Made by a program: the position numbers and the translations under genes. From Tepidisphaeraceae bacterium (GTDB taxonomy: Bacteria > Planctomycetota > Phycisphaerae > Tepidisphaerales > Tepidisphaeraceae), in contig JANWHF010000224.1 in the NCBI GenBank assembly GCA_025450555.1, positions 1-11,113 on the forward strand: a stretch of DNA of 11,113 nt, read 5' to 3'. Of the stretch, positions 1-6,890 are shown one piece after another. The notes below the pieces were generated by a model. That model did no database searches. It had not been told where the DNA came from and worked only from the letters and a program-made list of their open reading frames with translations. Numbering within the stretch: the first letter of the stretch is position 1; each line of letters begins with the position of its first letter.

Positions 1-480
1 CGCCCCTCCCTCATTCGCACCGAGGCGGATGAAGCGACTTACAACCTGCACGTCCTGCTTCGTTTCGAGCTTGAGGAGGCGATGCTCAAGGGCGATCTTT
101 CGATTGCAGATGTTCCGGGCGCATGGGATGAAAAGATGAAGGCCTACCTTGGCCTGACGCCACCCGATGCGGCACGCGGATGTCTGCAGGATATCCACTG
201 GAGCGGCGGCGCGATCGGCTATTTCCCGACCTATACGCTGGGGAATCTGTATGCCGCCCAGTTTTTCGAAAAGGCGCATCAGGATCTTCCGAATCTGGAT
301 GAATCGTTCGCCAGGGGCGACTTTTCTCCCCTGCTGGGCTGGCTGCGCGAGAATATCCATCGCTGGGGAAAAACCTTCCGCCCGCGCGAATTGGTGAAAC
401 GCGTGACGGGCAAGGAGCCCAGTGCAGAACCTTTGCTGAGACACCTGCAGGCCAAGGCGGCGCTGTATGGGGTACGATAA
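1..480 (+). CDS. Carboxypeptidase Taq (peptidase family M32), C-terminal part
   Basis: Cytoplasmic metallo-carboxypeptidase that removes C-terminal residues from peptides. Only the last 159 residues are present; the frame is open to the window edge, so the start and the zinc-binding HEXXH helix lie upstream. Family-specific blocks are visible: IRTEADE (residues 5-11, the I/R-x-x-A/S-D motif), GCLQDIHW (60-67, the G-x-x-Q-D-x-H-W motif) and then GYFPTYTLGNLYAAQ (73-87), which together are diagnostic for M32. Full-length members have about 500 residues, so roughly two thirds are missing. The C-terminus (HRWGKTFRPRELVKRVTG, then a short helix) is typical and ends in TAA. The next gene starts 33 bases downstream on the same strand and may be cotranscribed. 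The family call is secure; whether the missing part is intact cannot be seen. Confidence 0.93.
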   Translation, partial: RPSLIRTEADEATYNLHVLLRFELEEAMLKGDLSIADVPGAWDEKMKAYLGLTPPDAARGCLQDIHWSGGAIGYFPTYTLGNLYAAQFFEKAHQDLPNLDESFARGDFSPLLGWLRENIHRWGKTFRPRELVKRVTGKEPSAEPLLRHLQAKAALYGVR

Positions 481-513
481 AATGCTGTTCGTGAATTCGC
501 TCAGGTTGAAGCC

Positions 514-1086
514 ATGACACTTTTCGATCTGCTCACTCGCATTCGAGACTATTACGTCGATCGCTTTCGCGAGCAATTAAAGGCTTCACCGGAGAAATCC
601 GAGCAGCGAATTCAGTCGGAAGATGTGGTGGTGGACCTGAACGGGAAGCCTCAGACGGAGGGGTTTCTTGATCTCCCGCTGCGCATCGATTTGCTCATCA
701 TCGAGGGGAAGGAAGCGAGCAAGACAATTATCGTGGATACCGAGAAACTGCTGGCGTTCCAACCCGTTTCCATCATGTGGCAGCATCTGCCGGTGCGGAT
801 TGCGCCGTTCAAATGGAATTCACTGCGATTCACCTGCACCGGCGCGGATCGCTCGGCTTCATGGGAGCCGATCAAGGAGTGGTTCCATCGATGGTTTACG
901 CCGCGCCAGAGCGTGGCGGCAAAAGAGCCGGCCGGCGTCGTTCACTTTCTTTCAGATCCAACGTGGGATGGTGATTTGGTCACCTTCACGGCCGATCTGG
1001 GCACAGCGCCCGTGACTGCTTTTGAGAATCTCCTGGATGCGTTGGCGAAACTTCCGATCAAGCAAGTGCAGTTTGGAACGGTGTGA
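514..1086 (+). CDS. Conserved-looking hypothetical protein, 190 aa
   Basis: I do not recognise this protein. It is soluble-looking, with no signal peptide or membrane segment. An amphipathic N-terminal helix (MTLFDLLTRIRDYYVDRFRE) is followed by a mainly beta-like region with alternating hydrophobics (VVVDLNGK, LRIDLLIIEGKE, KTIIVDTEKLLAF), a Trp-rich middle (MWQHLPVRIAPFKWNSLRF, EPIKEWFHRWF) and a C-terminal strand-plus-helix unit with DLGTAPVTAFENLLDAL. The ATG at 514 has a weak AGG at 503-505, eight bases upstream. Base composition and codon use resemble its neighbours, and the reading frame is long and clean. It lies 33 bases after the M32 peptidase gene and converges with the FtsK-like ATPase gene, the stops being 24 bases apart. 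A link to the secretion-like locus is possible from position only. Its fold resembles small accessory or immunity-type proteins only in a general way, and I assign no function. Confidence 0.75.
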   Translation: MTLFDLLTRIRDYYVDRFREQLKASPEKSEQRIQSEDVVVDLNGKPQTEGFLDLPLRIDLLIIEGKEASKTIIVDTEKLLAFQPVSIMWQHLPVRIAPFKWNSLRFTCTGADRSASWEPIKEWFHRWFTPRQSVAAKEPAGVVHFLSDPTWDGDLVTFTADLGTAPVTAFENLLDALAKLPIKQVQFGTV

Positions 1087-1094
1087 TCGCGTGC

Positions 1095-1109
1095 GCTGGG
1101 TCGCCCAGC
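1095..1109. terminator. Small hairpin between convergent genes, possible weak bidirectional terminator
   Basis: GCTGGG-TCG-CCCAGC forms a perfect 6-bp stem with a three-base loop in the 24-base space between the stop of the 190-residue gene (+) and the stop of the FtsK-like gene (-). Neither strand has a proper T-tract after it (the plus strand reads ATCACTTCTTCG), so this is not a canonical intrinsic terminator. Position between two converging genes is the main argument. Confidence 0.3.
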
Positions 1110-1110
1110 A

Positions 1111-4100
1111 TCACTTCTTCGCCGCGAGAAGCGCCTTTGCTTTATCCCACCATTCTCGATCAGGCAGCGCATAGGGCCGGAATTTTTCCATGACGCCCTG
1201 CTCTTCGCTGTAGGCAAGCGCCCGATGGAATCCGAGCTTATTGGCGGCGGGCGAGTCGATCAGGTTGCTGGAATCATTGGCGCTCATCTGGAAGAGAATG
1301 CGGTTGTCGAACTCGCGCATCATGCCGCGATCGAGCGTGCGATCGACCGCGGCGGGCGTATCCGCCCATGCGAGGATATGAATGCCCAGCGCCGGCCCTT
1401 CGCGCAGCAGGTCGGCGAACTGCTTGTCAGATTGAGCCGGTTTCGGCTCATCGCTGGCCGAGAAGCTGAAGGAATCTTCGCTCTTTCGCAGAATGCGATA
1501 GCGCTGCATCGCATAGATGATCACGTAAATAGCCGGCGCATCGTGCAGGTCTTCGTCCTGGCGGCGCTTGAGTTCCTGGGCCAGCTCGTCGATCGCGGCG
1601 GCGCTGGCGCGCCATTCGATGACCTTCGTTTCATGCGGCAAGACCGAAGCGATGCGTGCGAACGAGCCGGCAAAGGGTGAGTCGGCGGGACTGCCATCGA
1701 ATACGATAAAGCGCGCGCTGGCGGGTGATTGTTGCGCAGCCAGCGAAAGCATAGCGGCTGACAAAAGGCCGAGGGCCGATTCCTCCTGCTGTCCGACGAT
1801 CAGCACATTTGCGCCGCTTTGCCGACGAAACTGGACGGCCGAGGGTTCCTTGATGGCGACCGGATCGCCGATCCAGGCCAGCGTTCCTGAGGATGGCGAA
1901 TCGAATGTTGTAGAGCTTAATGCATCAGCCAATTTCGGGTTCTTTGTGATGTCTGCCGCGGCGTTGCCTTCAAAAACGATTGGCGCTGCATGAGCCGCGA
2001 GCTGGGTGGTCTTTTGTCGTTCAGCGATCCGCCGCAAATAAGTTTCCCGAAGGTCTTCCGGAAGCCAGGCCACCTGAAATGGGCTGTTGGCCTCGACCAA
2101 GCCGCCCGCATCGTTGTAGATCGCTTCGCCCGGACGCGAGAGCAGCCGGGCGGCGGAGTTGTTGTCGCCGAGGATCAGTTGCGAATCGGCTTCGCTGGTT
2201 TGCAGAGCGATGCGAACCGCCATCTGCCCCATGGTGCTGCGGGCCAGGCCGGACGATCCGCCGATCGTCTGCGATCCGAGCAGCACGTGGACACCAAACG
2301 CGCGGCCCTGTCGCACGAGGCGATCGAGCAGGATGGACGCATCCTGCGCCAGCCGATCGTCTTCGCTGAAGAATTCCTGGAATTCGTCGATAATCAGCAG
2401 CGTGCGCGGCATCACCTGCGCGCCGGGTGTTTGACGATAAGAGGCAAGATCCTGCACACCGGCCTTGCGGAACAATTCGCCGCGGCGCGTCAGCTCGGCA
2501 TCGAGCCGCTGAAGCACGCTGATGCCAAACTCGCGATCGCTCTCGACGGCAATGGCCCGCGCGTGCGGGAGCCCATGCGTCGCGTAGGTCTTGAATTCCA
2601 CGCCCTTTTTAAAGTCCACCAGATAAAACTCGACCTCATCGGGCGAGTACCACATCGCCAGGTTGGTGATGAGGGCGTGAAGCAGCGTCGATTTACCCGA
2701 ACCGGTTTTGCCGGCAATCAGCGCATGCTGTGCGACGCCACGCCCGAGGCGAAGCTGCTGGAGCCGGGTGGCGCCCATTCGTCCCACGGGGACGGCCAAT
2801 TCATCCTTGCAGGATCGTGACCAAAGCTGCGGGCCGGCCGGCGCGATGGTGTCGAATGGGAGCTCGACGCGCTTGGCTTCCTTGGCCGCCCGCCCCACCT
2901 GGTCCAGCAGTTTCCGCAGCATGTTCTCCGGTGGCGGCGGATCGAGCGTGAGCGGAAACTGGCGGAAGACCGGATCATTCCAGAAGAATTTTTCCCCATC
3001 CCGGCACAGATCGACGCTATTGCGCTGAAGCTCGTCCAATACCGAGGAGTCGTGCGGCAGCGGCATTCGCGTATCGCGCAGGATCAAAACGTATACCCCG
3101 CACCGCGCTCCGCTGGCGGCGATGCTCGCCAGCCGGCGGTAAGTGTCGCCCTCAAACCCGTGCGGAAAATCGGAAACCACGAGGAACCGGTATGGCTCGG
3201 CCAATTCGCCGGCCTGGGCGTTGTATTCGTCGATCGTCTGAAATTCATTGCGGAGATATTTCTGGATGACCGTCTCCATGTGCTCGGTCAGATCGTTGAG
3301 GCGCTTTTCGATCTGATCGGTTTCGGTCCAGATGCGCGCTCCGACCAGCGCTTCATCGTAATCGGCCAGGTGCATGAATCCTGCGAAGCTTTCGCCGAGG
3401 CCGACCGGATCGATCATCGTGAAGCGCACACGGCCCGGTGGAAGGGATGCCAACAACCGGGCCATCACCATCTGCAGGACGCGCAAGGCATCAGTTCGTC
3501 CATCGCGGTCGGTTTCGATGAGCATCGACGCCTGCTGGGGGAACCCGAGTGCCGCGGGAACCGCAAAAGCCGGCGGCAGTTCGAGATGAGTCGCCGGCGA
3601 CGGCGCGACATTTTGCTCGTCTTTCCCATTATCGGAATGCTCGTGGCTGCCATTGCCGTTTGCAGGCTGCGCTTGCGGAACCGCACGGGCAAACTGCCGA
3701 AGATCGACTTTTAATTCCCCGAATCGCACCAGGCTGGGAAAGCGCGTCGTCGGCTTGAAGTCTTTCCAGTTCGCGTCATTCCAGTCGACGGGGACCTGAT
3801 CATCGGTTCGTGCCGTGCCATCCATCGGAGCACGAAGCGCGGCCAGGCCATCATGTAGACGGCGCGCCAGGCCGGCGCGGGCGTCATCGTATTGCTTCTT
3901 GAAGTCGCGCAGGCGCTGCTCGTGGTGCTGACGGGCGCGCTGGATTTCCTGCTTTTGATGCTGATCCAATTCCTCCGAGCGCGAGTGAAATTGCGACTCG
4001 GCGGCGCCGCGGGCATCCCGGTCCAACTGGCGGATTTCATCGCCTTTCAGGTGATATTCAGTGTCGAGCGCATCGATTGCCGCGGCGCGATTGCTGCTCG

Positions 4101-5193
4101 CATCGTTCAAAAGCGGCGCGTATTTATCTTTCGCCCGTTTGACCTCGCGTTTTCGCTTTTCTTCGCCCGCCGCTTCACCGGCCGAGCGCTCCCGGCGAGC
4201 CAGTTCAAGCTGCGCATCGATCGCCCGGCGTGCCGCTGCGATCTCCGACACGAACGGAGCGTACGCTACGCCTATTCTCTTTTGTGCCAGAAACCACAGT
4301 CCAAAACCCAGCCCCAGCGCGCCGACCAGGGTGGACCCGGCGGCAATACCGATCGCGCGCCAATCCAACAAGGATGTTCCCCGCGTTGCCTGCACGATGA
4401 CCCCTGCCGCCACGACTGCAATCAGCAGCAGGAAATAGGGCATGAGCCCGACAAACAAGCGGGGCAAAATCATGAACTGAAGGCCGCTGAGTTTGCGACG
4501 CGCCGCTTCCTGACGCGATTCATAGACGGTGGCGCCTTCCTCGGGAGAAGGAGCTGGCCCCGCCGACGCCTGTTCGACAAAGCCGGGTGGAATCTTCCAT
4601 CCGTAGGTGGACAAAAGTTTCCAGGCCTTCTCCTCCATCTCGGTCAGCGATTTGCACTGCTCGTCGGTGCGCTCCTTGGCTTTGCGATATTCCGCGGCAG
4701 CCGCATTGCAGGCCACGTCGTATACGCTGTCGGCCAGCCAGACGGCGTGGTCATATTTCTTCTGGATTTCCTGCCGGACCAAGTCGTGCTTGGTTTCCAC
4801 CTTTCGTCGGGCGTCTTCATCTGCCTGATCCAGCGCCGACGTTTCCTGGGCAATGCGCGCATCAGCCTCGGCAATCGCCTGCTCCCGCGCGAGCCGTGCT
4901 TCTTCGCGCAGGCTGGTGAACTTGTGGGCGATGTCTGACTGCGCTCGCTGATATGGCTTGTTCTGCTCCTGGACTTCGCGGGCGTAGCGCCGCTCGATTT
5001 CTGTTTCGGTGGCGGCGCAATCGGTGGCAAGATTCGCCAGATCGCGGAGCGTGGCCCGCTGGATATCGCGCGCGGTAGACTGCTCCTTTGGGCGGGATGA
5101 CGGTGGGTGTGGACTCAATGTCGGTGATGTCATTGCAACCTGAGGATCAATGCGTTGGCTTAGTTCACGATAATCATAGGCTTTTGGAGACAT
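1111..5193 (-). CDS. FtsK/SpoIIIE-type ATPase of ESX (type VII)-like architecture, membrane-anchored, 1360 aa
   Basis: Probable motor of a WXG100 export system, analogous to EccC/EssC. Residues ~55-195 form a charged coiled coil. Two membrane helices lie at ~246-268 and ~279-303. A second coiled coil spans ~315-450. An Ala/Pro/Gly/Asn linker (~503-540) leads to three ATPase-like modules. Module 1 (~555-750) keeps a core strand (RFTMIDPVGLG) but has no Walker A. Module 2 (~800-1045) is intact: Walker A GKTGSGKS (828-835), LVDFKKGVEF (858-867) and Walker B TLLIIDEFQE (931-940, D936/E937). Module 3 (~1100-1335) has a decayed P-loop (GQQEESALGLL) and no acidic Walker B. No FHA domain or FtsK gamma domain is seen. 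The start at 5193 has AAAGG directly touching the ATG, which is too close for normal use. ATG at 5133 (M21) has AGG five bases upstream and is a good alternative. The gene follows the 70-residue WXG-like gene by 15 bases. A chromosome translocase is unlikely given the triple module and the neighbours. Confidence 0.9.
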   Translation of the reverse strand: MSPKAYDYRELSQRIDPQVAMTSPTLSPHPPSSRPKEQSTARDIQRATLRDLANLATDCAATETEIERRYAREVQEQNKPYQRAQSDIAHKFTSLREEARLAREQAIAEADARIAQETSALDQADEDARRKVETKHDLVRQEIQKKYDHAVWLADSVYDVACNAAAAEYRKAKERTDEQCKSLTEMEEKAWKLLSTYGWKIPPGFVEQASAGPAPSPEEGATVYESRQEAARRKLSGLQFMILPRLFVGLMPYFLLLIAVVAAGVIVQATRGTSLLDWRAIGIAAGSTLVGALGLGFGLWFLAQKRIGVAYAPFVSEIAAARRAIDAQLELARRERSAGEAAGEEKRKREVKRAKDKYAPLLNDASSNRAAAIDALDTEYHLKGDEIRQLDRDARGAAESQFHSRSEELDQHQKQEIQRARQHHEQRLRDFKKQYDDARAGLARRLHDGLAALRAPMDGTARTDDQVPVDWNDANWKDFKPTTRFPSLVRFGELKVDLRQFARAVPQAQPANGNGSHEHSDNGKDEQNVAPSPATHLELPPAFAVPAALGFPQQASMLIETDRDGRTDALRVLQMVMARLLASLPPGRVRFTMIDPVGLGESFAGFMHLADYDEALVGARIWTETDQIEKRLNDLTEHMETVIQKYLRNEFQTIDEYNAQAGELAEPYRFLVVSDFPHGFEGDTYRRLASIAASGARCGVYVLILRDTRMPLPHDSSVLDELQRNSVDLCRDGEKFFWNDPVFRQFPLTLDPPPPENMLRKLLDQVGRAAKEAKRVELPFDTIAPAGPQLWSRSCKDELAVPVGRMGATRLQQLRLGRGVAQHALIAGKTGSGKSTLLHALITNLAMWYSPDEVEFYLVDFKKGVEFKTYATHGLPHARAIAVESDREFGISVLQRLDAELTRRGELFRKAGVQDLASYRQTPGAQVMPRTLLIIDEFQEFFSEDDRLAQDASILLDRLVRQGRAFGVHVLLGSQTIGGSSGLARSTMGQMAVRIALQTSEADSQLILGDNNSAARLLSRPGEAIYNDAGGLVEANSPFQVAWLPEDLRETYLRRIAERQKTTQLAAHAAPIVFEGNAAADITKNPKLADALSSTTFDSPSSGTLAWIGDPVAIKEPSAVQFRRQSGANVLIVGQQEESALGLLSAAMLSLAAQQSPASARFIVFDGSPADSPFAGSFARIASVLPHETKVIEWRASAAAIDELAQELKRRQDEDLHDAPAIYVIIYAMQRYRILRKSEDSFSFSASDEPKPAQSDKQFADLLREGPALGIHILAWADTPAAVDRTLDRGMMREFDNRILFQMSANDSSNLIDSPAANKLGFHRALAYSEEQGVMEKFRPYALPDREWWDKAKALLAAKK

Positions 5194-5208
5194 CCTTTGC
5201 GATCGTGG

Positions 5209-5421
5209 TCACTGACAATCGCGCCGCACCTGCGCCAGGATCTGGGCGATATGGTCCATCGCGCTAACGGCCGAGCGAAGGTCCATCTCCAGCGGCACCA
5301 GATTCTCTTTCTCAAACGCCAGGCTCATCGGATCATTCCACACCTGCTGCGCTTCGGCCCAGCGCGTGGTGAGCTCCTTCATTGCCTTGGCTAATTGTCC
5401 TCGACCTTCGTAAACGCCCAT
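5209..5421 (-). CDS. Small WXG100-like helical-hairpin protein, 70 aa
   Basis: Short all-helical protein with no signal peptide or membrane segment. A first helix (~7-27, QLAKAMKELTTRWAEAQQ) is followed by a W28-N-D-P turn and a second helix (~32-67). The element W-x-D-x5-F (W28 to F36) has the same spacing as in the 90-residue protein of this locus and matches the W-x-G-x5-hydrophobic pattern of WXG100 proteins, with Asp in place of Gly. At 70 residues it is shorter than the usual ~100. The ATG at 5421 has a strong Shine-Dalgarno sequence, GGGGAG at 5431-5436, with a nine-base gap. The gene sits 15 bases before the FtsK-like ATPase gene, as EsxA/EsxB-type genes often sit next to eccC/essC. 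Inferred role: second WXG partner, substrate or adaptor of the ATPase. Assignment to the WXG100 superfamily rests on pattern and context. Confidence 0.75.
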   Translation of the reverse strand: MGVYEGRGQLAKAMKELTTRWAEAQQVWNDPMSLAFEKENLVPLEMDLRSAVSAMDHIAQILAQVRRDCQ

Positions 5422-5516
5422 ATAGGGGTGCTCCCCGATAAGAAGTCAAAAATTTATAATTGCGAAGCTCAAACGGAAATCTCAGATTTCACATCTCAAA
5501 TACTAGATCTCATATT
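5422..5516 (-). promoter_or_regulatory. 95-base spacer inside the operon, possible internal promoter
   Basis: This is the largest gap inside the four-gene set; the other gaps are 7 and 15 bases. On the minus strand it reads a TATAAA box (5453-5458) about 17 bases before the GGGGAG ribosome site of the 70-residue gene. No convincing -35 box sits at the right distance. It could give separate expression of the WXG-like and ATPase genes, but AT-richness alone could produce the box. Confidence 0.25.
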
Positions 5517-5537
5517 TCAGATTTGAGATCCTGAAAT
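5477..5537. repeat. AT-rich degenerate repeat of ATCTCA/ATTTCA words with nested inverted repeats
   Basis: A run built from variants of the words ATCTCA, AGATTT and ATTTCA, quite unlike the GC-rich flanks. It holds nested dyads: ATCTCAAAT (5493-5501) with ATTTGAGAT (5521-5529), ATTTCAG (5514-5520) with CTGAAAT (5531-5537), and AAATC-TCA-GATTT near 5477. It overlaps the 3' end of the 359-residue gene, whose last residues (KISGSQI) and TGA stop are written in repeat sequence. Similar words occur as dispersed intergenic repeats in some bacterial genomes; the copy number here is unknown. Confidence 0.6.
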
Positions 5538-6596
5538 CTTCACCTGTTCCGGCGGATCGGGCGCTGCCGCATCATTCGGTTCGCCTGCCAGGTTCGTCGC
5601 TGCCCACAGGTTAGCGTTCTGTCCATTGAACAGCGCGGCAACCCCAGCCCCGTCCAGAAGGATCAATATTCCTGCTGAAAGCTGCAACAGCTCGTTCAGC
5701 GCGGGCGAATTTGCAATCAGGTCGCCGACGCGCGCGGCGCGGAGTTCTCCTGCCGGCGAGTCATCGGCCACCCCCACATGCCATCCAGAATCGCCTGGAA
5801 AGGCGCCTGCAACGCGCTCGAGATAAATGCGCCGGGCGCCGGGCAGTCCGCTCGCAAAGCTGAAGGTGGCATTGGGATCGAGTGCTTCATGCGGCAAATT
5901 GAGTCGCGTAAGCCGACTCAAATCAGCCGCGGGTGACTGGCCGATGGCCGGCGCTTCGCGCTGTTCAATGCGCTCGCGCTCCCGGGGAGCCGGCGAGAGT
6001 TGTCGCAACGCGAGGTAAGCTTCTCCAACGATTGGGAGGCCCGGTTCTGGACGCGACATTGCGGCAGTTTGATCCGGCCCCTCCGCGGTTGATGCGACAT
6101 TTTCCGGCGCGACGGCGAGATAACCCTGCAATGTCGCGCCCAGGCGATCCAGCTTGGCCACAGCGCTTGGGACGTCTACATACACGCTCGTGGAAAACCG
6201 CTGAACGCTGCCCTTGTATAAATTAATCTCCTTCTCAAGCTGACGCGTCCAGCGTTTCACATTGACCAGCTTCTGCTCGGCTTCCTGCACCTGCCGCATG
6301 GCGGACGCGACGGCCTTTTCTTCATCCACATAGGACTGGCGCGCCCCTGTAACATCCTTGAAAAGTTGCTTCTGGCGGAGCGCTTCCTTGGCCTTGACCA
6401 GCGCCGCCTGGCGCTTGCGAAGCTGGCCCTGCCAATAGGTGGACTGCTCGTTCTCAACCCACATCTGAAGCCGCTGCATTTCCGACTCGGCATCACCAAG
6501 AGCCGCGATCGAGGCTTCAGCAAACTTCACCAGCGCGCTGCGCAACTGGCGAAACACATCCAGCGACTCGACTCGCGCGCCCTTTGCCATGACCAC
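5517..6596 (-). CDS. Coiled-coil protein with separate C-terminal domain, WXG100-locus component, 359 aa
   Basis: Not a characterised family that I can name. Residues ~10-160 are almost entirely helical and charged and form a long helical hairpin or coiled coil (W46 and W55 near a turn; KRQAALVKAKEALRQKQ; EEKAVASAMRQVQEAEQKL; VKRWTRQLEKEI). A Pro/Ala/Glu-rich linker (~160-225) follows, then a compact C-terminal domain (~240-335) with GDSGWHVGVADD, RVGDLIANSPAL and a hydrophobic strand AGILILLDGAGV. The DSGW...G-D-L...P pattern reminds me of the DUF2185/Imm33-type fold, at low confidence. No signal peptide or membrane helix is seen. The GTG start at 6596 lies seven bases after the WXG100 stop; the ATG at 6590 (MAKGARVE) is an equally good start with GAGTGG just before it. 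Position between two WXG-like genes suggests a structural part or a large substrate with a helical export domain. The stop lies in an AT-rich repeat. Confidence 0.8.
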   Translation of the reverse strand: MVMAKGARVESLDVFRQLRSALVKFAEASIAALGDAESEMQRLQMWVENEQSTYWQGQLRKRQAALVKAKEALRQKQLFKDVTGARQSYVDEEKAVASAMRQVQEAEQKLVNVKRWTRQLEKEINLYKGSVQRFSTSVYVDVPSAVAKLDRLGATLQGYLAVAPENVASTAEGPDQTAAMSRPEPGLPIVGEAYLALRQLSPAPRERERIEQREAPAIGQSPAADLSRLTRLNLPHEALDPNATFSFASGLPGARRIYLERVAGAFPGDSGWHVGVADDSPAGELRAARVGDLIANSPALNELLQLSAGILILLDGAGVAALFNGQNANLWAATNLAGEPNDAAAPDPPEQVKISGSQI

Positions 6597-6603
6597 TCAA
6601 CTT

Positions 6604-6876
6604 CTATCGCTGTTTCAGATAATCCTCGATCGCGGCGGCTTTTTTCCCCAGGAACTGCACGTGGGTGTGGGAAGCCTCAAGGAATCCGCCAAGGGATTTG
6701 ACCGTCTGCTCGAAAGCTTCGGTGAACTTCCGCTGCTCCTGATCGCGCCAGGAACCTTCGAGGTTTTGCAACCGGGCGTGCAGACCCATCAACAGAGTCT
6801 GCAGCTCCTGGTTGAACCGGTTCAGATCGTGGGCAAATCGACGCAACTCGGCAGGATCAACGTGGGCTTTGGCCAT
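6604..6876 (-). CDS. WXG100-family-like protein, 90 aa
   Basis: Predicted small helical-hairpin protein of the ESAT-6/WXG100 type, a family exported as helical dimers by type VII systems. Helix 1 spans ~8-40 (PAELRRFAHDLNRFNQELQT...), the turn is GSWRDQEQRKF (41-51, W43-x-D45 and F51 eight residues after the Trp) and helix 2 runs to the end. Length is as expected. Deviations are Asp in place of the Gly of W-x-G, and no C-terminal Y-x-x-x-D/E export motif, since the protein ends in DYLKQR. It is the first gene of the minus-strand set, and seven bases separate it from the next start. No clear Shine-Dalgarno precedes the ATG at 6876, and a large palindrome begins 14 bases upstream. The family call is based on length, helix pattern, the W-x-D-x5-F turn and the FtsK-type ATPase in the same operon. 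Confidence 0.85.
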   Translation of the reverse strand: MAKAHVDPAELRRFAHDLNRFNQELQTLLMGLHARLQNLEGSWRDQEQRKFTEAFEQTVKSLGGFLEASHTHVQFLGKKAAAIEDYLKQR

Positions 6877-6890
6877 GCGGACCGTCTTGA

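Noticed and set aside
1990..2820. Plus-strand open frame (276 codons) opposite the FtsK motor domain
   Set aside because: It mirrors the Walker A/B region on the other strand, and its low-complexity Arg/Gly/His-rich protein matches no known fold.
3892..4938. Long plus-strand open frame (348 codons) opposite the ATPase coiled-coil and membrane region
   Set aside because: It is antisense to a convincing FtsK-like gene, its composition is Arg/Leu/Gly/Ala-heavy as expected from the opposite strand of GC-rich coding DNA, and it has no domain or ribosome site.
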